DNA of 64,000 bases from RH-AL1 sp964235705 (GTDB taxonomy: Bacteria > Pseudomonadota > Alphaproteobacteria > Rhizobiales > Beijerinckiaceae), in contig CAXSDP010000006.1 in assembly GCA_964235705.1 (NCBI GenBank), positions 1 through 64,000 of the forward strand, in the 5' to 3' direction. Below are positions 55,013 through 63,226 of this stretch, in pieces (position 1 is the first letter of the stretch; every line of letters begins with the position of its first letter). Under the pieces are notes generated by a model. The model saw only the letters and a list, made by a program, of their open reading frames with translations, did no database searches and was not told where the DNA came from. The position numbers and the translations under genes were made by a program.

Positions 55013-56443
55013 ATGAGCGAACCCGACGTCACGGCCGACACCCGAGTGATCCACGTCATCGGCGGTGGCCTCGCCGGCTCCGAGGCGGCTTGGCAGGTCG
55101 CGCGCGCCGGGGTCCCGGTCATCTTGCACGAGATGCGACCGGTCCGCGCCACGCAGGCGCACCGGGGCGGCGACTTGGCGGAACTGGTCTGCTCGAATTC
55201 GCTGCGCTCGGACGATGCCGAGACCAACGCCGTCGGCGTCCTGCACCGCGAGATGCGCCGCATGGGCTCCCTCGTCATGCGCGCCGCCGACGCGAACCAG
55301 GTGCCGGCCGGCGGCGCGCTGGCGGTCGACCGCGACGCCTTCTCCGCCACGATCACCGCGGCGCTCGAGGGTGACCCGCTCGTCCGCATCCTGCGCGAGG
55401 AAATGGTCGGCCTGCCACCCGAGGCCTGGGACAACGTGATCGTCGCCACCGGCCCACTCACCGCGCCGGCGCTGGCGCGGGCGGTCGCCGGCCTCACGGG
55501 GGAGGACGACCTCGCCTTCTTCGACGCCATCGCCCCTGTCGTCCACCGCGCGAGCGTGGACATGGACAAGGCATGGTTCCAATCGCGCTACGACAAGGCC
55601 GGCCCCGGTGGCACGGGGGCGGATTACATCAATTGCCCGCTCTCGCGCGACCATTATGATGCCTTCATCGACGCCCTGCTCGCCGCCGAATGCACCGGCT
55701 CGGAGCACGAGGCGAGCACGCCCTACTTCAACGGCTGCCTACCGATCGAGGTGATGGCGCAGCGCGGGCGCGACACGCTGCGCCACGGGCCGATGAAGCC
55801 GGTCGGCCTGACCAACCCGCGCGACCCGACCGTCAAGCCGGCCGCCGTGGTGCAGCTGCGCCAGGACAACGCGCTCGGCACGCTCTACAACCTCGTCGGC
55901 TTCCAGACGAAGATGAAGCACGCGGCGCAAGTCTCTGTATTCAAGATGATACCCGGCTTGGAGGACGCGTCCTTCGCGCGGCTCGGCGGCATCCACCGCA
56001 ACACGTTCCTCAACGCACCCAAGGTCCTCGACGCGCACCTGCGCCTGCGCGCCCAGCCGCGCCTGCGTTTCGCGGGCCAGATCACAGGCTGCGAGGGCTA
56101 CGTGGAGAGTGCCGCGATCGGCCTGATCGCCGGCCGATTGGCGGCGGCGGAGCGGCTCGGCGTGCCAACCACCATGCCGCCGGCGACGACCGCGATCGGC
56201 GCCCTGATCAATCACATCACGGGCGGCCACATCGAGACGATCGACGCGGGGCCGCAGTCCTTCCAGCCGATGAACGTGAACTTCGGCCTGTTCCCGCCGC
56301 TCACCGAGGCGGTCGTGAGCGAGGACGGCAGGCGCCTTCGCGGCCCGGAAAAGGGCGCCGCGCGCAAGCGCGCCATGAGCCGGCGCGCGGCACGCGACTT
56401 GGACGCTTGGTTGGACGGTCCGATCGCCCTCGCGGCGGAGTAG
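55013..56443 (+). CDS. trmFO: tRNA (uracil-5-)-methyltransferase TrmFO
   Basis: TrmFO makes m5U54 in the tRNA T-loop, using methylene-tetrahydrofolate and FAD. The 476-residue product starts with the FAD motif I-G-G-G-L-A-G-S-E-A-A-W-Q and has the family segment E-L-V-C-S-N-S-L-R-S-D and the C-terminal G-C-E-G-Y-V-E-S-A. It begins 50 bp after uvrA. Confidence 0.96.
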   Translation: MSEPDVTADTRVIHVIGGGLAGSEAAWQVARAGVPVILHEMRPVRATQAHRGGDLAELVCSNSLRSDDAETNAVGVLHREMRRMGSLVMRAADANQVPAGGALAVDRDAFSATITAALEGDPLVRILREEMVGLPPEAWDNVIVATGPLTAPALARAVAGLTGEDDLAFFDAIAPVVHRASVDMDKAWFQSRYDKAGPGGTGADYINCPLSRDHYDAFIDALLAAECTGSEHEASTPYFNGCLPIEVMAQRGRDTLRHGPMKPVGLTNPRDPTVKPAAVVQLRQDNALGTLYNLVGFQTKMKHAAQVSVFKMIPGLEDASFARLGGIHRNTFLNAPKVLDAHLRLRAQPRLRFAGQITGCEGYVESAAIGLIAGRLAAAERLGVPTTMPPATTAIGALINHITGGHIETIDAGPQSFQPMNVNFGLFPPLTEAVVSEDGRRLRGPEKGAARKRAMSRRAARDLDAWLDGPIALAAE

Positions 56444-56481
56444 CGCCGGCCATTCCTCGCCGCGGATCAGGCAGTTTGGGA

Positions 56482-56679
56482 TCAGCCCTCGTCGTCGGGC
56501 AACCCTTCGGGTCCGTCCGGCTCGTCGGTCGGGATGGCGTAGCGGCCGCTCAGCCACCGGTGCAGGTCGACATCGGCGCAGCGCTTGGAGCAGAACGGCC
56601 CGGCCTCGGCCGTCGCCGGCTTGCCGCAGATCGGGCACGGGCGGCCCTTGGCTCCCGTGGGCGCCTCATCGGCGCTCAT
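56482..56679 (-). CDS. yacG: DNA gyrase inhibitor YacG
   Basis: The 65-residue zinc protein has the family cysteines C-P-I-C-G-K and F-C-S-K-R-C, with an acidic C-terminal tail. YacG binds GyrB and limits gyrase. It follows maf on the same strand with a 13-bp gap. Confidence 0.93.
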   Translation of the reverse strand: MSADEAPTGAKGRPCPICGKPATAEAGPFCSKRCADVDLHRWLSGRYAIPTDEPDGPEGLPDDEG

Positions 56680-56692
56680 CGTGCCGGGTCCC

Positions 56693-57370
56693 TCACGCGC
56701 CCACCTGCGCTTCGAGCGGGTCCTGCGCGACGCGTTCGGCGGAGGTCGCGTCGCGCACGATGTAACCTTCGCCGACCAGGAGGTTCATCGTCTCGTAGAG
56801 CGGCAGACCGACGACGCTCGAGTAGGAGCCGACGATCTTGATGGCGAAGGCGCCGGCGCGCCCCTGGATGGCGTAGCCGCCGGCTTTGCCCCGCCACTCG
56901 CCGGACGCGATGTAGCCGTCCATCTCGGCCCGGGTCAGTCGCTTGAAGCGGACCCGGGTCTCGATGAGCTTGCGCCGGGTCGCGCCTTTCGGCGTCATCA
57001 GGCAGAGGCCGGTGTGGACCCTGTGCGCGCGGCCGGACAGCAGGCGGAGGCATTGCTCGGCCTCGTCCGACCCGTCGCATTTCGGCAGGATGCGCCGGCC
57101 GACGCTGACCACCGTATCGGCGGCGACGAGGTAGGCCCCAGCCAGTTCCACCCGCGTGCGCAGGATGCGGGTGGCGGCGGCGGCTTTCTCGGCGGCGAGG
57201 CGGACGGCGAGCGAGCGGGGTGATTCACCCTTCTGCGGCGTCTCGTCGATGTCGGCGGGGAGCAAGGCGTCGGGCTGGACACCGATCTGCTGAAGCAATT
57301 GCAGGCGGCGCGGCGAGCCCGAAGCGAGGACGAGCTTCTGGTCGGGTCGTCCGTCGTCACGGTCGGGGAT
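56693..57370 (-). CDS. maf: Maf-family nucleotide pyrophosphatase, apparent ATC start
   Basis: Maf proteins hydrolyse non-canonical or m7G-type nucleotides and limit septation. The N-terminal motif K-L-V-L-A-S-G-S-P-R-R (57341 to about 57309) is in the same frame as the rest (A-D-T-V-V-S-V-G, S-Y-S-S-V-V-G-L-P-L-Y-E-T). The only ordinary start in frame, TTG 57298, would remove that essential motif. Between the infA stop and the motif no in-frame ATG, GTG or TTG exists. An ATC at 57370 stands 5 bases after GGGGAGG (57382-57376) and is the best start, giving 225 residues. A sequencing error is the alternative. Confidence 0.8.
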   Translation of the reverse strand: MPDRDDGRPDQKLVLASGSPRRLQLLQQIGVQPDALLPADIDETPQKGESPRSLAVRLAAEKAAAATRILRTRVELAGAYLVAADTVVSVGRRILPKCDGSDEAEQCLRLLSGRAHRVHTGLCLMTPKGATRRKLIETRVRFKRLTRAEMDGYIASGEWRGKAGGYAIQGRAGAFAIKIVGSYSSVVGLPLYETMNLLVGEGYIVRDATSAERVAQDPLEAQVGA

Positions 57371-57430
57371 GGCGACCTCCCCGGCCCTCGCGCGGGGCCA
57401 CCGCCCGCCTCGCGTCCATGGACGACGCCA

Positions 57431-57649
57431 TCACTTGAAGCGGTAGGTGATACGACCCTTCGTGAGGTCGTAGGGTGTCATCTCGACGAGCACCTTGTCG
57501 CCGGTCAGGACGCGGATACGGTTCTTGCGCATCTTGCCGGCGGTGTGGGCGATGATCTCGTGATCGTTCTCGAGCCTGACGCGGAAGGTCGCGTTCGGCA
57601 GCAATTCGGCGACGATACCGGGGAATTCGAGGAGTTCTTCTTTCGACAT
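57431..57649 (-). CDS. infA: Translation initiation factor IF-1
   Basis: The 72-residue OB-fold protein (E-F-P-G-I-V-A-E-L-L-P-N-A-T-F-R-V) is a complete IF-1 ending T-Y-R-F-K. The stop at 57433-57431 is TGA, and the downstream maf frame is in register with it. infA followed by maf is a common alphaproteobacterial order. Confidence 0.97.
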   Translation of the reverse strand: MSKEELLEFPGIVAELLPNATFRVRLENDHEIIAHTAGKMRKNRIRVLTGDKVLVEMTPYDLTKGRITYRFK

Positions 57650-57883
57650 CTGTGATCCTGCAGGGCCGGCCTCGGCCGGTACGGTCGCCGTCGTCGTCGG
57701 TTCGATCCGCGTCCCACGGAGAACCGTGCTGGTGGCAAACTGCTCCCGTTGGCGTTTTCGCGCGGACCGTAATGCTTATGGCGGCACTTGTGAACCGGGC
57801 GCGTCGGCCAGTCCGCCCGCACGGGTCGTTTTCACCTCCGCTTCCACGTTCGTCTTCGCGCTTCCGTCCGACCGCGAGGGGGC

Positions 57884-58729
57884 TCAGCCGGCCCGTGCGG
57901 CGTCCGCTCGCTCGTAGCGGCGGAAGCGGCGCATCGCGAACGGGATCGTGGCCACGTAGGCCAGCGACAGTACGATCATCATCTCCATCGGGAACGTGGC
58001 GAGGAGCAGCAGCGTCACCGCCACCCCGAACAGGACGACGATGAAGTATTCGCGCGGAATGCGGCCGAGCTTCTTACCGGAGAAGTGCGGGATGCGGCTC
58101 GCCATGAGGAAGGCCACGCCGATGACGTAGGCGATCTCGACCGGGACCGGTAGGTGCCAACCCGGTTCGCTCAGCGACGACAGGTGGAAGTAGAGCGGGA
58201 GCAAACCGACGATCGCGCCGGCCGGTGCCGGGAGTCCCGTGAAGAAGTTGTTGTGCCAAGCCGGCTTGTCGGGATCGTCGAGCATGACGTTGAAGCGCGC
58301 GAGCCGCAGTGCGGCGGCGATGCTGAACACGAGCGCCGCGAACCAGCCGAAGCTCTTGATCTGCTGCAGACTGGAAAAATAAAGGATCATCGCCGGCGCG
58401 ACGCCGAAATCGACGAAATCGGCCAGCGAGTCGAGTTCCGCCCCGAAGCGGGACGTGCCGCGTATGGCACGCGCGATGCGCCCGTCGAGCCCATCGAGGA
58501 TCGCCGCCACGATCACCGCGACGACGGCGATCTCGAACTTGCCCTCGCTGGCGAAGCGGATCGACGTCAAGCCCATGGCGAGGGCGGCGAGCGTCACGAG
58601 GTTGGGGATGACCACGCGGATCGGCACCGCCCGGAATCGGCGCGGGCGCGGGCGCGGACCACCCAGGACATCGCGCCGCCCGCCCAGGGTGTCGAGGTCG
58701 TGCGCCGTGTGGAGGCGGAACTTCGTCAT
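57884..58729 (-). CDS. pssA: CDP-diacylglycerol-serine O-phosphatidyltransferase
   Basis: This membrane enzyme makes phosphatidylserine from CDP-diacylglycerol and serine. The 281-residue product has the CDP-alcohol transferase motif D-G-L-D-G-R-I-A-R followed by F-G-A-E-L-D-S-L-A-D with the three conserved aspartates, and about eight helices. Its usual partner psd is 2 kb upstream on the same strand, with other genes between. Confidence 0.94.
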   Translation of the reverse strand: MTKFRLHTAHDLDTLGGRRDVLGGPRPRPRRFRAVPIRVVIPNLVTLAALAMGLTSIRFASEGKFEIAVVAVIVAAILDGLDGRIARAIRGTSRFGAELDSLADFVDFGVAPAMILYFSSLQQIKSFGWFAALVFSIAAALRLARFNVMLDDPDKPAWHNNFFTGLPAPAGAIVGLLPLYFHLSSLSEPGWHLPVPVEIAYVIGVAFLMASRIPHFSGKKLGRIPREYFIVVLFGVAVTLLLLATFPMEMMIVLSLAYVATIPFAMRRFRRYERADAARAG

Positions 58730-58811
58730 GCGCGCGGACCATAGGTCCGAGTGCGCGGCGCATCAAGCCGATCACGGGGCGGCCGCCGGGCGGCGCGCGG
58801 GCCAAGGTCGG

Positions 58812-59267
58812 CTAAGGTCCCTTGCGGGCGACGAGGGCGGTGCGCGAGGTGGGGGAGAGGACACCGAGCGCTTCGACGAGCCCGTCGTTGACCGCCGCCT
58901 GAACCGCGCCGTTGGCCTCGCGAAGCGCGGCGAAATCAGCCCTGACCTTGTCGGCCTCCAGCACGGGCGCGCTGATATCGGCCTTGGCGGCGAGCCGGGC
59001 GCGACGTTGCGCCAAGCGCGCGGCGTGGATCGCCTCGCGATGGGTGGTCATGACCGCCGCGAAACGGCGGCGTTCCTCGGCCGGCAGCGCGCGGACATGC
59101 GCACCGGGCACAAAGGCACCGGGCGCGGGATCGCGCCGCGCGGTGAGGACATGGCCGGCGATGATGCCGATCAGCAGCACGTTGAGGAGCCCTGAGGCGG
59201 TGACGCAGGCAACGCGCCACGGGATCGCGCGCGAGGACGCCTCGATCCGGGGCGCGTCAATCGACAT
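58812..59267 (-). CDS. CnrX-like periplasmic (metal) sensor protein
   Basis: The 151-residue protein has one N-terminal membrane anchor (L-L-N-V-L-L-I-G-I-I-A-G-H-V-L) and a helical periplasmic part with H-V-R-A-L-P-A-E-E-R-R-R-F-A and later T-H-R-E-A-I-H-A-A-R. This resembles the heavy-metal-sensor or CpxP-like helical family. It overlaps the anti-sigma gene by 11 bases and follows it. Metal binding is inferred from family likeness only. Confidence 0.7.
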   Translation of the reverse strand: MSIDAPRIEASSRAIPWRVACVTASGLLNVLLIGIIAGHVLTARRDPAPGAFVPGAHVRALPAEERRRFAAVMTTHREAIHAARLAQRRARLAAKADISAPVLEADKVRADFAALREANGAVQAAVNDGLVEALGVLSPTSRTALVARKGP

Positions 59268-59667
59268 CGACGGTGCCGGCTAGATCGAAGGCGATGGCCA
59301 GCGCGCGATCGGGGCCGTCATCACGCTGGCCCTGCCCCCAACCCAGGGCGATGCCGAAGCAAAGGACCACCACGGCCGCGGCCGCGAACATCGCGCGGGT
59401 CGCCGGCCGAGCCGATCGCCAGGCGGCATGGTCCTGCGGGCGACGCATCGCCCGCGCCGCGAGGACATCGGCACCCGGACCCAGGGCGCCGTCGCGTGCC
59501 GCCCCCGCACGCAGCAGCCGCTCGACCTCGACCGTCGCGGCGAGCGCAGCCCGCGCCGGTGCCGAACGAGCCATCAGCGCAGCGGCGCCGGTCCGATTGT
59601 CGTCGGGCCAAGCGGCGACGTCGCCGCCGTGACCGTCGAGGTGGTCGAGGAAGGTCGAAAGGTCCAT
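59257..59667 (-). CDS. Putative anti-sigma factor, single-pass membrane protein
   Basis: The 136-residue product has a cytoplasmic helical N-terminus (D-L-S-T-F-L-D-H-L-D-G) and one membrane helix (A-M-F-A-A-A-A-V-V-V-L-C-F-G-I-A-L-G-W). It follows the ECF sigma gene by four bases and overlaps the CnrX-like gene. Position and topology fit an anti-sigma factor, although no zinc H-x3-C-x2-C motif is visible. Confidence 0.7.
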   Translation of the reverse strand: MDLSTFLDHLDGHGGDVAAWPDDNRTGAAALMARSAPARAALAATVEVERLLRAGAARDGALGPGADVLAARAMRRPQDHAAWRSARPATRAMFAAAAVVVLCFGIALGWGQGQRDDGPDRALAIAFDLAGTVDVD

Positions 59668-59671
59668 GCGT

Positions 59672-60229
59672 TCACGCCTCCGTCATGGCCAGGCGCAGGG
59701 TCTTGCGCGCGCGCACCAGGAGCAGTTCGAACGCGCCCACGCTCACCGCCATCGCGGCGGCGCCTTCGGCGTTCGAGAGTTCCGCATCGTAGGTCAGGCT
59801 CAGCGCGAGACGCTGGCGCTCGGGCAGCCCGGCGATCGCCGCCCTCAGTCGCGCGTGCCGTTCCTCCGCGATCATCGCGACATCGACCGGCACGCTCCCG
59901 TCGGCGGGTTCGTCCACGTCGTCGATGTGGACCGGTCGCACCTTGCGCGTCTGGTCGATGGCGAGGTTGAGCGCCACGCGCGACAGCCACGCCGCGTAGC
60001 TGGCGCGCCCAGGCTCCTTGTCCTTGGCCCGCCATTCGGGCGCCTTCATCCAGGCGCGCGTCACGACCTCCTGCACGACATCCTCCGCCGCCGCGCGGCT
60101 GCCCAAGACGCGGGTGGTCAAAGCCAGCAACCTCGACCTGTGGCGGGCCACCAGCCGCACGAAGGCCCGCTTGTCGCCGGAGGCCGTGAGCCTGACCAGA
60201 TCATCATCGGGCTCCTCCGGAGCGGTCAT
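59672..60229 (-). CDS. ECF-family RNA polymerase sigma factor
   Basis: The 185-residue product has sigma region 2 (A-A-E-D-V-V-Q-E-V-V-T-R-A-W) and region 4 (L-P-E-R-Q-R-L-A-L-S-L-T-Y-D-A-E-L-S-N-A-E-G-A). The ATG at 60229 was chosen; a GTG at 60253 is eight codons upstream. It leads a three-gene operon with an anti-sigma and a periplasmic sensor, the arrangement of CnrYXH-type systems. Confidence 0.9.
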   Translation of the reverse strand: MTAPEEPDDDLVRLTASGDKRAFVRLVARHRSRLLALTTRVLGSRAAAEDVVQEVVTRAWMKAPEWRAKDKEPGRASYAAWLSRVALNLAIDQTRKVRPVHIDDVDEPADGSVPVDVAMIAEERHARLRAAIAGLPERQRLALSLTYDAELSNAEGAAAMAVSVGAFELLLVRARKTLRLAMTEA

Positions 60230-60393
60230 CGCGATACGGCCGTCCCATGTCACAGCGTCAACGTGGCACGTCGGCCCGGCCCTACGTCGCCCGCGTCATA
60301 TTCCGACGGACCGGCGAAATGATCGTCAGCCGCGCGTAGGATCTTTTGTTGTTGCCGCGTTACCAGCCGTCCAACAGGAGAAGATGGATTCCC

Positions 60394-60693
60394 ATGCGTA
60401 ATCTGGTTCTGACGTCCCTCGCGATCGGCGCGCTCGGGCTGGCGGCGCTGCCGGCGACCACCCTGAGCGCGAACGCCCTGCCCGCCGGCGGGATCGCCAC
60501 GACGCCACTCCCGCTCGCGTCCAACCAACCGGAGGTGACGCTCGTGTCGGGCGGGTGCGGGCCGTTCCGCCATCGCGGCTTCAACGGCTTCTGCTATCCC
60601 GGTGGTGGTTTCGCGCGCGGTCCATACGGCTTCCACCGCGACTTCGGCTATCGCCGCTTCGGGGACGACCGGTTCGGCTATCGCCGCTTCTAA
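60394..60693 (+). CDS. Small secreted glycine/phenylalanine/arginine-rich protein
   Basis: The 99-residue product has a signal peptide (L-V-L-T-S-L-A-I-G-A-L-G-L-A-A-L-P-A-T) and a mature part with two cysteines (G-C-G-P-F-R-H-R-G-F-N-G-F-C-Y) and a C-terminal R-R-F-G-x-D repeat. Similar short G-C-G-P proteins are frequent in Rhizobiales without a function. It is divergent from the sigma operon; AGGAGAAG precedes its ATG. Confidence 0.75.
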   Translation: MRNLVLTSLAIGALGLAALPATTLSANALPAGGIATTPLPLASNQPEVTLVSGGCGPFRHRGFNGFCYPGGGFARGPYGFHRDFGYRRFGDDRFGYRRF

Positions 60694-60760
60694 GGTGGTG
60701 ACGTCTTTCACCGAGCCGCTGCCGAGGTGGCCGTGCCGAGCGGTCACCACACTCGAATGA

Positions 60761-60793
60761 GGCGTGGGGATCGGCTTGGCCGATCCTCACGCC
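60761..60793. terminator. Bidirectional hairpin between the small secreted gene and psd
   Basis: A 14-bp stem with one G-U pair (60761-60774 with 60780-60793) and a 5-nt loop lies between the convergent genes and includes the psd stop codon. It could stop transcription from both sides. Confidence 0.7.
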
Positions 60794-61485
60794 CCCCTGA
60801 AGGTCCTCGCCTCCCCGTTCGTCGAGAAGTCGGCGAGCACCGTTTCGCCGGCGATCGCCTTGGTTCCGAGTGAGACGAGTGGCCTGACGCCCTGGGGAAA
60901 ATAAACGTCGACCCTCGACCCGAAGCGGATCAGGCCGAAACGCTGCCCGACCCCGAGGCTGTCCCCCTGCTTGGTGAAGCAAACGATCCGGCGCGCGACC
61001 AGGCCGGCGATTTGCACCACACCAAAGCGTCCGCGCTCGTTGTCGATCACGAGGGAGTTGCGCTCGTTATCCTCGCTCGCCTTGTCGAGGTCGGCGTTGA
61101 CGAAGATGCCCGCCTTGTAGGCGATCTTGGCGACGCGACCGGCGACCGGCATCCGGTTCACGTGGCAATCGAAAACGGACATGAAGACCGAGATGCGCTG
61201 CATCGGCTCCGCGCCAAGGCCGAGTTCCGGCGGCGGCGGGAAGAAGCCGATCGAAGAAACGATCCCGTCGGCCGGCGAAACGACGAGGTCTCGGTCGACC
61301 GGCGTTTGCCGCACCGGGTCGCGGAAGAAATAGACGCACCAGAGCGTGAGGACCAGACCGACCCAGCCGAGCGGCTGCCACAGCCAGCCCCCGACGAGGC
61401 TCGCCACGGCGAACGCGGCGATGAAGACGTAGCCCTCGGAATGCACCGGCGTCATCTGCCGGCGGATGGAATCGATCATGTGCAT
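60787..61485 (-). CDS. psd: Phosphatidylserine decarboxylase
   Basis: This membrane-linked pyruvoyl enzyme converts phosphatidylserine to phosphatidylethanolamine. The 232-residue form starts M-H-M-I-D-S-I-R-R-Q-M at 61485 and has the self-cleavage motif R-F-G-S-R, where the serine becomes the pyruvoyl group. An upstream ATG at 61581 would add a basic low-complexity extension and is less likely. Its partner pssA is downstream but separated by four other genes. Confidence 0.93.
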   Translation of the reverse strand: MHMIDSIRRQMTPVHSEGYVFIAAFAVASLVGGWLWQPLGWVGLVLTLWCVYFFRDPVRQTPVDRDLVVSPADGIVSSIGFFPPPPELGLGAEPMQRISVFMSVFDCHVNRMPVAGRVAKIAYKAGIFVNADLDKASEDNERNSLVIDNERGRFGVVQIAGLVARRIVCFTKQGDSLGVGQRFGLIRFGSRVDVYFPQGVRPLVSLGTKAIAGETVLADFSTNGEARTFRGA

Positions 61486-61595
61486 CGTGGGGACACTCTT
61501 GCTGGGGCGCTTGCTCGCGGGCGGTCGCTTGCTCGCGCGGTGCGACGACGGGGCAGACCGACGCCCCGCCGCCGCAGGCATCTCGATTCGACGCT

Positions 61596-62093
61596 CTAAC
61601 TCGCGCGATATCGATTCTCGACCGCCTTCGCAATCCGGCTGCCCTCGGTGAGGAAACGCCCGATGACGGCGTGGGCGTTCGGGGTGCAGGTTCGATAGGA
61701 CAGGCTGTAGCCTTCGATCCCGCTGTTGTAGGCGCCGGCCAGGCGATCCTTACGCGAGGACGGCGTTCCCTCCGCGTCGAGCAAGGATTGCATGCGCGCG
61801 CGCCACTGGTCGGCGTCGGCATCGCCGCAGAGGTCGCGCAGGTAGGTCAAGGCGCCCAAAATCTCCGCGAGCCGCATCAGCTGCGGATCGTAGGGCTTGA
61901 CCTCGGCCGGTGGGGTCCGGACCGGTGAGGGGCCGGGCGGCGGAAGGATCGGCTTTCCCGGTGCCGGCTTGGGGCCGCTCCGCTGGCCGGGACGGGCGTG
62001 CTGGCCGACGCGCTGCGCCATCGAGGGCGCCGGGGTGGTCAGCCCCACCGCGATCACCATCAGCGTCGCGACGCCACGCACGCGCCTCAACAT
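61596..62093 (-). CDS. TIGR02301 family periplasmic protein
   Basis: The 165-residue product has a signal peptide (V-A-T-L-M-V-I-A-V-G-L-T-T-P-A-P-S-M-A) and a proline-rich linker followed by the family core Y-L-R-D-L-C-G-D-A-D and A-Y-N-S-G-I-E-G-Y-S-L-S-Y-R-T-C-T-P-N-A. Two cysteines probably form a disulfide. The function is unknown. Its start overlaps the NUDIX gene stop. Confidence 0.82.
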   Translation of the reverse strand: MLRRVRGVATLMVIAVGLTTPAPSMAQRVGQHARPGQRSGPKPAPGKPILPPPGPSPVRTPPAEVKPYDPQLMRLAEILGALTYLRDLCGDADADQWRARMQSLLDAEGTPSSRKDRLAGAYNSGIEGYSLSYRTCTPNAHAVIGRFLTEGSRIAKAVENRYRAS

Positions 62094-62578
62094 GCCCGCC
62101 CGCCGCCGCCAACCATCGTCCACGCGGCCTCCAGCAAGGGCACGAGGTGGTCCGTGACGGCGAGGGTGTCGAGATCGTCGCGCGTCGCCCAAAGGATCGC
62201 GCTCGCTTCCGGTCCGACCGTTCCTTCCCCCGCGAGCCACGTCCCCACGAAGGACGCGATGACGTAGTGGCGCGCGATCACCCCGGCCGCGTCCCTTTGA
62301 ACGACCTCGACGTGACGATTGAAGGCGAGGATCCGCGCCTCGACCCCGACCTCCTCGCGCATCTCCCGCAAGGCGGCGTCGGCCAAGGCCTCACCCGCCT
62401 CGACGACGCCACCCGGCAAGGTGAACAGGCCGGCCAAAGGCGGCGCGGCGCGCCGCGCCAGCAGCACGCGGCCCTCGCGAAAGACGGCGAGGCTCGCGGC
62501 GAGGACGGGGCGCGCCGGGTAGAGCCGGCCATCGTCGCCCCCGGACGCCGCCGGCCTCGCGGAGCCGGGTGTCGTCAC
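62087..62578 (-). CDS. NUDIX hydrolase
   Basis: The 163-residue protein has the Nudix box G-G-V-V-E-A-G-E-A-L-A-D-A-A-L-R-E-M-R-E-E-V, so it should hydrolyse a nucleoside diphosphate linked to another moiety. A GTG start overlaps the pdxH stop (GTGA); the frame extends further into pdxH but that part is not homologous. Confidence 0.9.
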   Translation of the reverse strand: MTTPGSARPAASGGDDGRLYPARPVLAASLAVFREGRVLLARRAAPPLAGLFTLPGGVVEAGEALADAALREMREEVGVEARILAFNRHVEVVQRDAAGVIARHYVIASFVGTWLAGEGTVGPEASAILWATRDDLDTLAVTDHLVPLLEAAWTMVGGGGRAC

Positions 62579-63186
62579 GGGTGCAGCCGCGCGCTCGACC
62601 AGGACGCGTCGGGCGTTTCGCGTGAGAAGCGCACGCGGTCGTGCAGCCGGAAGGCGCCATCCGCCCAGAACTCGATCTGCAACGGCATGATGCGCAGACC
62701 GCTCCAGTGCGGCGGACGCGGGATGGCATCGGGATAGCGCGCCTCGACGGCGGCGACGGCGCGCTCCAGGTCGGCGCGGCTCGCCAGCGGACGGGACTGC
62801 TCGCTCGCCCAGGCCCCGATTTGGCTGCCGCGCGCGCGCGAGTGGAAGTAGGCGTCGGCCTCGGCGTCCGACACCACCTCGACCGGGCCGCGGATGCGGA
62901 TCTGCCGGCGAAGGCTCTTCCAGTGGAACAGCGCGGCCGCCTTGCAGCTCGCCAGCACCGCCCGACCCTTGGCGCTCTCGAAGTTGGTGTAGAACACGAA
63001 GCCGCGCTCGTCCCATGCCTTCATCAGGACCATGCGGGCATCGGGCATGCCGTCGGCGTCGGCGGTGCAGAGCGCCATGGCGGTCGGATCGTTGACTTCC
63101 GTGCGCGATGCCTCCTCCTGCCATTCCCCGAAGAGCGCGAAAGGATCGTCCACGAGGGTAAAGTCACCTGTTCTTAACGCGTCCAA
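62575..63186 (-). CDS. pdxH: Pyridoxamine 5'-phosphate oxidase
   Basis: PdxH uses FMN to make pyridoxal 5'-phosphate. The homologous part begins at G-D-F-T-L-V-D-D-P-F-A-L-F-G-E-W and includes D-A-R-M-V-L-M-K and the C-terminal W-S-S-A-R-L-H-P. TTG 63186 gives 203 residues; GTG 63234 or TTG 63237 would add up to 17, but these would overlap the divergent lipoprotein gene. It is the first of three overlapping genes. Confidence 0.88.
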   Translation of the reverse strand: MDALRTGDFTLVDDPFALFGEWQEEASRTEVNDPTAMALCTADADGMPDARMVLMKAWDERGFVFYTNFESAKGRAVLASCKAAALFHWKSLRRQIRIRGPVEVVSDAEADAYFHSRARGSQIGAWASEQSRPLASRADLERAVAAVEARYPDAIPRPPHWSGLRIMPLQIEFWADGAFRLHDRVRFSRETPDASWSSARLHP

Positions 63187-63226
63187 AGGTAACGTCCCCG
63201 TGAGTTCCAGTGCGTGGGCGTCGTGC

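Noticed and set aside
57431..57433. Readthrough or selenocysteine at the infA stop producing an IF-1/Maf fusion, since the frames are in register
   Set aside because: IF-1 is complete at this stop, no SECIS-like hairpin follows the TGA, and the intervening codons are unlike a linker in either family.
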